NCBI GenBank assembly: GCA_947034885.2
Contig: OX344757.2
Location: 22,190,001-22,254,000 of the forward strand
From: Thuidium tamariscinum
Taxonomy: Eukaryota; Streptophyta; Bryopsida; Hypnales; Thuidiaceae
Length of the DNA: 64,000 nt
Direction of reading: 5' to 3'
Positions 41,358 through 50,911 of this stretch are shown piece after piece (positions within the stretch are counted from its first letter, which is position 1; the number at the start of each line of letters is the position of its first letter). A program made the position numbers and the translations under genes. Under the pieces are notes generated by a model. The model was not told the origin of the DNA. It ran no database searches and saw only the letters and a list, made by a program, of their open reading frames with translations.

Positions 41358-41500
41358 CTATGGCATAGGTGGACTGTCAAATAATTTCACCAACCTGTAC
41401 AACCAAATGATACATTGCAAATAAGATAATGAACTTTAAGAAATCGAGCTAATGAACATTGAAGCTCAAATACCATGATGTGAATATGGTTTAAACTTAC

Positions 41501-43502
41501 GGACCAAAGCGGTTTTGTGCAACTGGCACTGGGCTCTTAGCACCCTTGCTAGTCGAGCTGTCATCATCTTCTTCGCTTGATGATTCATGATATTTTCTCT
41601 TTGTCCTAACTGAGGTCATTGTGGCCTCAAGGACATTTAGAGGGGCAAGAACTTCTTGAAAAATTGCTAAATCTGATTCAATCGCCACAATATGCCGGCC
41701 AGCCCTTTTACATGCATGAATGCTTGCCCCTGATGCAAATAGAACAAATCATAAGAGAAATTCTTGCATTTAATTGGCAAAAACAACACTTGAAATGAAA
41801 TATGCAAAAAATAAAGACAAACGAAGGTTATAGACTTTAGGATTTAAGTTCTAAAACAACCTGTTGATGCATTGCAGTCCAATACTACGTCGCCAGGCTT
41901 TGAAAGATTCTCGATGAGAATTTGGAGAAATAAGGGATCCTTCTCACGAGCACCTCTCCATGGGATTCCATCTTTTTTCAGTTGACTACTGAGTGTAGTG
42001 AAGTTGTGCAATAGTCCTTCTCCTATTCCATATAGAATGACAAAATTAAAGAATTTCATGATAACAAGATAGTCCTAATTGATTACATTACCACCAAAAA
42101 ACCGTTACCAATGAAATTCTATTATAAAGACTATGTTCTTAAAACTAGGCTGGATTGGTACATTACATTAATATTGAAGCAAAATATTGCATTGCAATAA
42201 AAGATAGAGCCTCATTTAATCCAAGGAAGCCTAGTCTAAAAGGATTTTTTATCCATTAGTCTCTTCTAATTTAAAGAGATCTAGCCCACAATAATTCTAA
42301 ATGCAAAATACCAAACTTTTTTTAACACTAACAGTCTCTAATTTGAATAGTCCTAGTCCATAATATTTCCAAGTGCAAATTAGCAAACATTATTTTCTCA
42401 TTAGCCTCTTCTAATTCAAAGAGGCCTAAATTTTAAAAATTGTAAGTGCAAATTTTAAAAAAAAAAATTCATTAGCCTCTTCTAATCCAAGGAGGCTTAA
42501 ATTCTAATAATTGTCAATGCAAATCACCAAACTTTTTTTTCCATTGACCTATTCTAATCCAAGAAGGCCTAGTTTCTAAAAATTTTAAGTATAAATTGCC
42601 AAACTTTTATTTTCCATTAGCCTCCTCTAATCTGAGGAGGCCTAAACTCTAATATTTGTAAGTGCAAATTACCAAGCTATTTGTTCCATTAGCCTCCTCT
42701 AATCCAAGAAGGCCTAGTCTCTAAGAAATCTAAGTGCAAATTACCAAACTTTTTTTTCCTTTGACATCTTCTAATCTAAAGAGGCCTCTTTCGTTATAAT
42801 TCTAAATGGAAAATAAAAAAGTCTTAAGCCAATTAATTGCAACTTCTTAATAATAATAATTTTTTAAATAAATGAATCAAGTTAGTGTAGGCTATGATTT
42901 ATGAAACTACTTATCCATATAAAAAAGAGTTTACCGCTTAGGTCTGTGGCGTACCCACTTTGCTTTTGGTTTTCTTCAATTGAAAAAGTTGATTCAACGT
43001 CCTTTCCTTTGTGCGAAACTCGAATGTACAATACAATCCAAAATCGCTTTGTCTGTGAAAGTTACAAAAAAAATACAAAAAATTATTAGAAACAAAGGTA
43101 ATTCAAATATTTACAATTAAATTATGAACTTTATAATGACTAAATGTTACTTACAGTACAATTGATGTTTCTGTAGGAAGTCAAGTGCAACTCATTGACT
43201 CCCCACCAATCATGGGCGCACTCAAACCCGTGCACTTTGGCAAATTTATCCACTCCACGTCGTATTTTGGGATTGTCCGAGAGAAACAACACCACTGCAC
43301 CATTATCTTGAAGTGTACCGCTAGCAAATTCAAAGATGGATTCAACAAAATTTGGAGTATATAAGTTCCAAGATGGAACAGTAAGCGGAGGTTGAGACAC
43401 ATGTGGTACTGGTAAACCATCAGGTACATCACCAAAAATGAGATCAAAACATGCCTCATGTTTATTAACTCCACCAATTGGACGATCACGTCCTCTACCT
43501 GC
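41501..43502 (-). other. Beta-class amino-methyltransferase domain, four exons
   Basis: Exons 43155-43502, 42935-43052, 41861-42022 and 41501-41729. The order matches beta-class DNA amino-methyltransferases. First comes F-D-L-I-F-G-D-V-P-D-G (the motif IV position, where D-P-P-Y is usual) and L-Q-D-N-G-A-V-V-L-F. Last comes L-S-K-P-G-D-V-V-L-D-C-N-A-S-T-G-A-S with R-A-G-R-H-I-V-A-I-E-S-D (the SAM-binding motif, where D-P-F-x-G-S-G is usual). Both key motifs deviate from the catalytic consensus, so the copy may be inactive or act on an unusual substrate. Confidence 0.65.
42208..42790. repeat. Tandem array of about 72-bp units, each with a covarying palindromic hairpin
   Basis: Hairpins of about 25 bp begin near 42208, 42258, 42332, 42402, 42473, 42546, 42619, 42690 and 42763, mostly 70-74 bp apart. 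The type sequence is AGCCTCYTCTAATYYRAGGA followed by GGCCT. Between them a spacer (AAGTGCAAATTACCAAACTT and a T run) is shared. In unit 42402 the arms are CCTCTT and AAGAGG. In unit 42619 they are CCTCCTC and GAGGAGG, so both arms changed together. The array fills most of the intron 42023-42934 of the minus-strand gene. Confidence 0.8.
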
Positions 43503-45674
43503 CTATTGACACTACAACATATTTCTTAGTAAAAATTGATCAATATGTATACACAAGAACATAGATAAAATAAATAAGGATGTAGTTAAGAAATTACCTT
43601 TTTTGCAAAGTCCAATATTTGGATTTGCTGAGGGGATTGTTGTCTATTCTTTACCAAGTATTCAATGGCATCGTGAATGGAATATTGGAGAACAAGGCGA
43701 CTTGCATCAACACTTGTAGTGATAGAGCGGAGGGTACTTGCAGTTTGCCATTGTGAAGGTGCAAAAACCACTGTTGACGAAGATTGTAGGGGAGGTGGAC
43801 CTTGTGATGAAGCAACTGGGACAACTTCTGCTCTTGTACTTGCAACTTCACCTTGATGTACGGATGTGGCTCCAGATGCTTTTTCTTTTCGAGTCTTCTT
43901 TGCAGCAGGTTGTACTTTGGAAGTTTGTTTTTTCTTCATCTTAGCATCAATTGGTGCCTCCACAACTTCTTCCTCTTCTTCATCATCGGACAGTTCTTCA
44001 GTTGTTGCCTTTGTCACCACTCCTTTCTCTGTTTGTTCTTTTGCAGGGGCATATGATCTTTTACATTCTAAATACCATGGGCAAGCAACAAGCTCTTCAC
44101 TAGTGAAAGCTTGAGTCTGTAAAGTTGTGAATACACAAGATGGTAAAGTCTTGTCAATCCATGCTCCAAATAGTTTTGGCATCGCCCTCTTGGAAATGCC
44201 TCCTTTTCGAGCTAACTCACAAAGGAAATATCTGGAAAAAAGTGAATCTAAAAAATGAGTACAATGCAATTTGAAAATTAATCTTACAAATACAATAGAA
44301 AATCAATGACAAAACAAAAATAAATGGTAATGGATATACCGATACACGCATCGCAACATAACGTGTTCTATTCCTTCTTGACCAATGAATGGTACTGTGC
44401 GTGAATATTTTGATTTCTTTCCAAAAAACATATAGAAGGCGTGATCCCAAAGAATAATTCGATAACGCTCAATGTAATCACCAATCCGGTCAAGAGAATC
44501 ATCAACATCCCATTTCACAATGATGCGCTCAGAAGCTATTGTAGCATTGAACCATATGGTGGCCGCTTCTTCTAACTGCAAGATGTAAGAAAGATGCATT
44601 AGTTTTGTATATAAATTTGAAATTAGGAGGTAATGCTATATGACACTCATACAAAAATTATTTAATTCACTTAATGCCCAAAAAAAAGTGGAGAAAAAAT
44701 CATCCACCTCTGCCCAAAATGTTGCCTTTGGCAACCAATTCTTGAGTTTTTCTTCGGTTGCCACAGGTACTGGAAATCGAAGCGCTGCCCGATTCATATC
44801 ACTTGAATTCCACCAAGACAACCAACGGCTTTTGTAAACTGGGAGGACAATGGTTGCAGCCAAGTGTTGGAGTTTATCTAAAGTCATATCTGGACGATCA
44901 TATCTGCTCCAATGAAGATTGATCTGAAAAATCAAATAGAAAAAATGAATTTGAAGGTTTGTAGGAAATAAAAGATCTACTACCAAGAACTTCTTTTAAT
45001 TTTAAGTAGAAACAACTCAATTTCAATATGAAATGAATGAAAGTAAATGTAATGCACCTCTTCTAGCCACCGTGTGCCGTGCTTGGGGTTCCCAACTGCA
45101 CTCAGCTTATCAAATTCAGACCGGAGAGACTTGACTTTGGCATTGGCTGCCCCTTTCATAGCATCATGCAAAGCTCTTGAATTCTTGTCTTCTTTGGTTG
45201 TTCGTTCTTCGTATAAGCTGGCAGCTTCATCCGCAGCAGCTAATACTTCTTGCTATGAAAAATAAAGAGAAAAAGTCAAATAGCATGAATTATAATTTCA
45301 AGTTTTAGAGAATCCAAATATTGTTTAGCAATTCTTTTACCCGATATAAGAACCTGATGAAGACATCAGAGGTAAGTGGATACCATGGATAAGGTTTACC
45401 CCTATTCTCAGAAGTTCGATAGTGTTCTTCAGTGAGGAGATCTTTGAAATCTTCTAGATTCAACGATCCATAAGTATTCACTCGATGAAGACGATGTACT
45501 AAATTAGTCTTCACATGTGCATTTTCTGTAGACCTGTTGAAATAATATGACAAATTAGTATAAACTAAATTCTTTAGAATAAGACTTTATGTATCTTGTT
45601 ATTGCAATGTACTAATAGCTAAACAACTAAAATCATATAATAAATACATTATAAGAAGAGGCACCACATTTGAC

Positions 45675-46219
45675 CTGTTTATGTCATTCATTGCGTTCAT
45701 TAGAACTCCAATGAATCCTTTGGTCTCAAGCAAAATTGAATCAGCCCAAATATGCTACTTCTGTTCTTCAGCATGCATGTTGTTGATGTAAGCCGTCCAT
45801 GCCATAAGCCGGTGATTACCGTCCCAAACAAAAAACATAAACCCAGATAGGCATGAACGATCTTCATGGCTTTGCAGTTGTTCTTCAAAAACTGCATTCT
45901 CTGTAGTCCACAAAGCATCCCAACCACTAGAAATCTCCTCGGTGACCCTTTGGGTGAGGCCCTTGTCATTAGTGATTGATACATACATCACCCTATCACC
46001 TTCTCGATATTGATGGACAAATTCAGATTGAAGGCGAACAACATCTGTTTAGAGAATTGGCCTCACCATAGGGAGCGATATCATACGGCATAAGGGAATT
46101 TTAAAACGACTTGATTCATGCGGCTTAAATCGCAATTCTCGTATGATTGAATTGGAGTCCAGTCTTTCTTTCACTCGAAAAGCATCTCTAGTTTCTTCAC
46201 ATGTTAGCAAAGGTGGCTC
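45675..46219 (-). other. ParB/sulfiredoxin-superfamily domain exon (two in-frame stops)
   Basis: This 545-bp exon starts after a TTTTCAG acceptor (E-P-P-L-L-T-C) and ends before GTCAAA. Its strongest motif is V-W-D-G-N-H-R-L-M-A-W, the D-G-x-H-R signature of ParB/Srx-fold proteins, preceded by V-T-E-E-I and a Y-V-S-I-T strand. TAA at 46049-46051 and TAG at 45755-45757 lie in the reading frame. The residues on both sides of each stop continue the same protein, and no phase-correct intron removes them. A single base change would explain each. Confidence 0.6.
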
Positions 46220-47140
46220 CTGAAAATCCATGATCACAATTTCAAGTAAGTAATATATACTTTGAATTTTGTTATTGAAAATAAAACTAACTTGAAATGT
46301 AGTCACACTACAAAACAAATAAATAGGCTTGAATCCCTCTTTGATTCCAAGGAGCGTTACGACATGTAACTTTCAATTTGAACTTGCCCTTATTAGGTGA
46401 AAATACATGAGAATTTTACAACATCAGACTTGGCCTCAAATAATATGAACCAAGGCATAAATTCTAATAGACACTAATAAATAAATACAATATCAATTAA
46501 TTGAATTTAGGCAATGGCAACTATGTTGGGCTTTTACATAGGTGTTTATGAGTAGGGTAATAGGCCAAGATCCCTCTTTAATTTTGAACAGCATAAAAGC
46601 ATCAAATTATCTATTTGAATAGATCTTTAGTATTTATAATTGAAAATAGGTCTACAACATCAATCATCAATCTATTGACCAAATAATGGTAATCTAAGCA
46701 TTTGAATGAATTTATGCAAAATAGGCTAAGACCCCTTCTCTATTTCGAGGAGCAAAAAAAAAGAACTATCTGTCTAAAAAAATCTTTAGAATATAACAAT
46801 ACAAAAGGTATATATCAATTAAATCATTAGACATTTAACAATGGCAATAAAGGGTAGCACTCTAATGAGTTCTAATAGATAGTAAAGATCCCTCTTTGAT
46901 TTCGAGGAGCACTTAGACATACAACACTTTATTAAAAAAAATGCATTATATAAAAATACAAGAGGTATTTTCAATATTAATTACTTATCTTTAGACAATG
47001 TCAACAAAGATGCATATTTAAACAAACTTATGCATGTAGGTCTAGGCTCCTCCTTGATTTCGAGGAAGACAAGGAAGTAGATCCTTGTGCTTCAAGAAAC
47101 ACTATTTTCAAAGAAAATGACAAAATTCTTAAAAGACTCA
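46220..47140 (-). other. Intron sequence left of the retrotransposon, with dispersed hairpin repeats
   Basis: Part of the intron between exons 60876-61034 and 45675-46219. It contains at least four single hairpin-type words of the CCCTCTTTGATTTCGAGGAG kind (near 46335, 46735, 46889 and 47050). No coding exon is seen. Confidence 0.55.
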
Positions 47141-47145
47141 CCATC
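47141..47145. repeat. Target-site duplication, left copy (CCATC)
   Basis: CCATC directly precedes the TGTGGC terminus of the left LTR and is repeated at 60290-60294 directly after the GCGACA end of the right LTR. Five bases is the usual length for Ty3/gypsy integration. Confidence 0.95.
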
Positions 47146-47458
47146 TGTGGCAAGACATATTTTTGATCTTTCCATTTAAAGTCAGTATGGAGCGGAAAGT
47201 CGAAAATTTAGCAACCGGATTTGTTCAGGGAACGGGTAAGATCCAGAAGTAGTACCAGATAATGTTGTAGAGACCGGTGGCAGAATAATTCCGGTTTATT
47301 ACGACGGAATACCAGAACGGAAAAATTTCGGACCCTACAGAACGGATTCTATCCGGATTAAGTCCCAGAACGGAATGGATGATTTCCGGACTTGGACCGA
47401 TCGGATGAGAACGGGAACGGATGATCAGGAACGGAAGACCGGATCCATTTCTGGAAAG

Positions 47459-47465
47459 TATATAA
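47459..47465 (+). promoter_or_regulatory. TATA box of the 5' LTR (copy at 56982-56988)
   Basis: TATATAA followed by GG, in a well-formed plant TATA context. It lies about 353 bases upstream of the LTR reading frame. A start near 47490-47495 would make the LTR frame the first long frame of any transcript from here. Confidence 0.6.
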
Positions 47466-47817
47466 GGCCTGACATTTTCAGTTGGCCCATTTGCTCTCAG
47501 GCGCTTCGTTGTGTGTTTTTCAACCCTCAGCGTTTTCCGCCTTTTCTGTGAGTTGGTTTTCCGCGCGTGTTTGGTGGCGCAATTTTCTGTGACGCGGCTG
47601 TCAGTATTAGCAGCGGGTGTTTTGTCAGAGCGGGCAGTTGTCAGCGGCGCGGGTTTCAGACTGTGCGCTGAGACGCTGGTGTGTGGAGAGGAGTGTGTGT
47701 GTGTATGTGCAGGTGGTTATTACGGGCAGATTACTTTTGTATTTGTGATTGTGAGTGTGTGTGAGGAACGGGACGTGCGGCTAGGAGAGGAGTGAGGTAG
47801 TTTTCTGGATAGTTGCC

Positions 47818-49500
47818 ATGCCGCAGCTACGCCGGAAGAGAACCGAGTCCACTACACCCCCACCCTCAGGGATAAAGCTGAAGAAAGTAGTTCCGCTCAT
47901 CCCTTCCACAGAGCCGGAGAAAAGCAACTTGATGGCGGACTTAACCGCAATGGGGTGTCTAGGGTTAGCAGAGATACCCTGGGGTTTCAAGGAGGAGCGG
48001 ATGGTGAAGGAGCTGAAGGGCAAGGTGTCGAATCAGTTCGACAACACGGCGCGGGGAATGCCGCACAAATGGACGGAGGCGCACTGGAGGGCCGTATACG
48101 GGTTCAAACACCAGGGGCACGGACCGGCCGGGAGGAAGGTAGACTTCCTCCAAAACAAGTTTAGTGGCACCCCTCACCCGAAGGACGGATACCGGATCAT
48201 GGACTGCAACGAAGACAGGCATAGGCGCCTGTTGAAGTTTCTGCTTCCGGTCCTTCATCCGGAGAAACCAACCCGGATCACGATCGGCCTGGCCAACACC
48301 ATTTTCGGTGCGCTGATCGGAGACCGGAAAGTGGACTGGGGCCGGATCATACAGGACCTGATCACCCGGTTACTGAAGAACCTCGGAGGGAGTAGGGCAA
48401 CTCCGATCTCCCCCTACCTCTTCCACCTCTACCACCATCTACAGCTCCTTTCGGATACGGAAGAGAAGACGTGGCACACCCAGAAGATAGTCTTGACGTA
48501 CGGGGAGACGTCAACGGATGATGAGGAGAGCTTCGAGTCCGAGACAGAGCGGGAGGACTCGGATAAGGGAGAGGAACCGGAAGTTCCGCTCGTGAAGCGG
48601 CAGAAGACCACACCGCCGAACACGAGGGGATCTCCTCCGGTCCGACACAATCCGGGAACGGAAGGCAGAGCAGGACCATCCGAACCGGGTCAGGCCGAAC
48701 CAGCAGCAGAGGAAACGGATCCCAGTGATCCGTTCCTGCAACTGACGGAAATCCTGTGCAACATCCGAGCGGATTGGGAGGTCAAGCGGATCGTCCTGGA
48801 GAACATCGCGGGGATGGTCAATGGCAAACCGGATCATACTCTTCCGACCGTGGTAGGGAATTGCATCGCCTCGCCTGCGGATCTCGCCAAGATGGAGGAG
48901 GAAAACCGGAAACTTCAGGAGGAAGTTGACGGTTTGAAGGCGGAGCTCCTTGTTCTCAGGGACAACGAGGCCGCTACCAAGGAGATGGCGGCAGAGACCG
49001 TCAAATTGGCGGAGCACGTGAAGGCAACATTCGGGGAACCCGGATCGGCTGTCATCCGGGCTCAACTGTTTGACGAAGAGGTGCACAAGGAGAAGAAACT
49101 ATCCGGAAGCCGAATAGTCCGGATTCTGTCCGACTTCTCCGAAAAGGTGGAGACGACTTTGGTGAAGGTTCGGGAGGCGGCCGAACGGATGGAAGACTGT
49201 AGCCGGAGACTGACGGAAATTCCGGTCAGACTCTCCAATCTGTCTCTACCGGATATTTCCGAAGGGTTGCCTCAGAGACCAGGGAAGGATAGGATGCCGC
49301 AATCCAAGAAGTCAGGGCGAGCGTCAACGGGCAACCGGGAGGCGGCAATTCAGTTGTCGGAGTCTCCTACGAGTCCGGTTACTGGAGCTCCGGTTGCAAC
49401 AGACGGAGAACGGAATCGGAACCTCACTGAGGTCTTCGAGCAGATCAGTAGGGCGGAAAGCCCGACTATAGGATCTAGGGTAGCAGAGCCGGATACGTAG
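47818..49500 (+). CDS. LTR-encoded protein of unknown function, 560 aa (5' LTR copy)
   Basis: An intact frame from ATG to TAG wholly inside the LTR. I recognise no domain. The N-terminus is basic (L-R-R-K-R) and proline-rich. About residues 55-235 form a compact, probably helical region containing G-H-G-P-A-G-R-K-V-D-F-L-Q and P-I-S-P-Y-L-F-H-L-Y, reminiscent of domains in other plant mobile-element proteins. Residues about 240-265 are strongly acidic, followed by V-K-R-Q-K, a possible nuclear signal. About 365-420 is a coiled coil (E-E-E-N-R-K-L-Q-E-E-V). Codon use and CGGA-rich composition match gag and pol, so it belongs to the element. It would be the first frame of a transcript from the TATA box at 47459. 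Confidence 0.75.
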   Translation: MPQLRRKRTESTTPPPSGIKLKKVVPLIPSTEPEKSNLMADLTAMGCLGLAEIPWGFKEERMVKELKGKVSNQFDNTARGMPHKWTEAHWRAVYGFKHQGHGPAGRKVDFLQNKFSGTPHPKDGYRIMDCNEDRHRRLLKFLLPVLHPEKPTRITIGLANTIFGALIGDRKVDWGRIIQDLITRLLKNLGGSRATPISPYLFHLYHHLQLLSDTEEKTWHTQKIVLTYGETSTDDEESFESETEREDSDKGEEPEVPLVKRQKTTPPNTRGSPPVRHNPGTEGRAGPSEPGQAEPAAEETDPSDPFLQLTEILCNIRADWEVKRIVLENIAGMVNGKPDHTLPTVVGNCIASPADLAKMEEENRKLQEEVDGLKAELLVLRDNEAATKEMAAETVKLAEHVKATFGEPGSAVIRAQLFDEEVHKEKKLSGSRIVRILSDFSEKVETTLVKVREAAERMEDCSRRLTEIPVRLSNLSLPDISEGLPQRPGKDRMPQSKKSGRASTGNREAAIQLSESPTSPVTGAPVATDGERNRNLTEVFEQISRAESPTIGSRVAEPDT

Positions 49501-49679
49501 GTATTAGGACTTTCCTGTTTTTGTAGTTTTTAACTTAGGAACGGATCAGGAGGAAATCCGGTCCGGTTTAGGAACTTGGAGCGGGTTGGAATCCGTTCCG
49601 GTTCAGAAGTAGGTAGGAACGGATCCGCCGAGCGTTAATCGCGGCGGACTTGTATGGCGCTTTTTGCTTTTTTGCCCAT

Positions 49680-49687
49680 TATTTAAG
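49680..49687 (+). promoter_or_regulatory. Second TATA-like box in the LTR (copy at 59203-59210)
   Basis: TATTTAAG lies 180 bases past the stop of the LTR frame, after a T-rich tract. A start just downstream would produce a genomic RNA that lacks the LTR frame and has a leader of about 1.2 kb before gag. This is a candidate only. Confidence 0.3.
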
Positions 49688-50777
49688 TCAGTCCCCTCGC
49701 GGTGGACTGGGAGTCTTTTCCTTTGCATTATCTTTGTGTATTCCATTTCCTCTTGCTTTGCGCGTGTATCTCCCGGGTTTGGCAGGGCGGCGTGACGTGG
49801 AGTTAGGAAGGCGCAAGTGGTTTTGCAGGCGACGTTCTCCCTTTGGTGTTTATTTTCCGCGTCTGAGTATATGAGAACGGGTAGAGAAGAGTTGGGAGTG
49901 TAATTCTAGTGCCTCAGCGCTTCTAGGACTTAAGATTCCGGGTGAGAAAGCCGTTGTTAGGCTAGACGAGAGGGAGGGATTCCTTAATCGTGCTAGAGCT
50001 CCTGGGTGGGAAACCCAGTTGAGTGTCCGATCTCCTGTGAGGTCTCACCGTCTTTGTGGCAAACGGAAGAGTTCCGGTTGACGTTGGAACGGACGGATAC
50101 ACTTGTAGCCACCTGGCTCCCCAGGAACGGAAAGTAGTGTCAAAGTCGTTGTAGTATGAGAAGATCGTACGGGGGATCTCTGTGTGACCTACAGTCCGGA
50201 TCTTTGTCTGGATTGTTGTGAGGGATCAAACCGGATCTGAAGTATTTTTAGAATTAACAGGTAGAAAGTGGGTCTTCAGCCACTATAAGTCACGGAAGGA
50301 GCGGTGGGCCTACCGCTCACAAAATCAAGCGGCGACCCCTCTGATGGTAAAACAGAGGCAAAACCAAACCGGATTGAGGAACGGGTGTGGACGGATCATC
50401 CGGAACGGATTGGTCCAGAGAGGAAACCAAGAGCGGAACTCGTTAGGGAGCGGATCCGTTGCAGTCTGACGGAACGGATAAAATCCGGGAAACCGGAAAA
50501 GTGAAGGAACCGATCCGTTCCGGACCAGATTGCTAGAATATCAGTTTTGAACGGGATAACGGGTTGTCGTCTCGGGTTATTTGTGTATTTCCGGTTCTAG
50601 ATCTAGAACCGGATTATAGAGTTTTGGGAGCTGTCCTATCTTAATCGCTTAACTAAGCCAGATACTTCACAAAATCTCGCGGGTTCGATCTTTAGAGTCA
50701 CTTAGTTATACTCTACAGTGATTTTTGTGAGTATAACAGGGAATTTACTTACCCTGTGTTGCGACATGGCAAAAATC

Positions 50778-50795
50778 TGGCGCCGCTGCCGGGGA
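50778..50795 (+). other. Primer-binding site, tRNA-Asp type
   Basis: TGGCGCCGCTGCCGGGGA starts 11 bases after the 5' LTR. From memory of plant tRNA-Asp, whose 3' end complements TGGCGCCGTTGCCGGGGA, it matches at 17 of 18 positions. tRNA-Asp priming is known for Athila-like elements. Confidence 0.85.
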
Positions 50796-50911
50796 TTCTA
50801 AAGCTATCGGCTTCGTTGCGACAGAAAATAGAAGGGACAGTCTTGTTTTCCCCATTTTAGTTTACCATTTCTCGGAGTTAGCTTTCTTATAGAAATAGAG
50901 ATTTCTAATCC

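Larger units (their letters stand above)
47146..50766 (+). repeat. 5' LTR (3,621 bp) carrying its own reading frame
   Basis: Identical to 56669-60289 apart from two substitutions I noticed: 47376 T versus 56899 C, and 47761 G versus 57284 A. It contains a TATATAA box at 47459, a 560-codon frame at 47818-49500, a second TATA-like box at 49680, and about 1.1 kb of further non-coding sequence. The R and U5 borders are not determined. Confidence 0.97.

Noticed and set aside
42208..42790. CRISPR-like array (regular palindromic repeats and spacers)
   Set aside because: The spacers are repeated too, so this is a tandem satellite, and the setting is a plant intron with no cas genes.
46052..46072. 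A 22-bp GT...AG stretch that could remove the TAA in the ParB exon
   Set aside because: Far too short for a spliceosomal intron, and its removal shifts the frame into another stop.
48511..49086. 191-codon minus-strand frame in the LTR
   Set aside because: Antisense shadow of the 560-codon frame, with no protein-like features.
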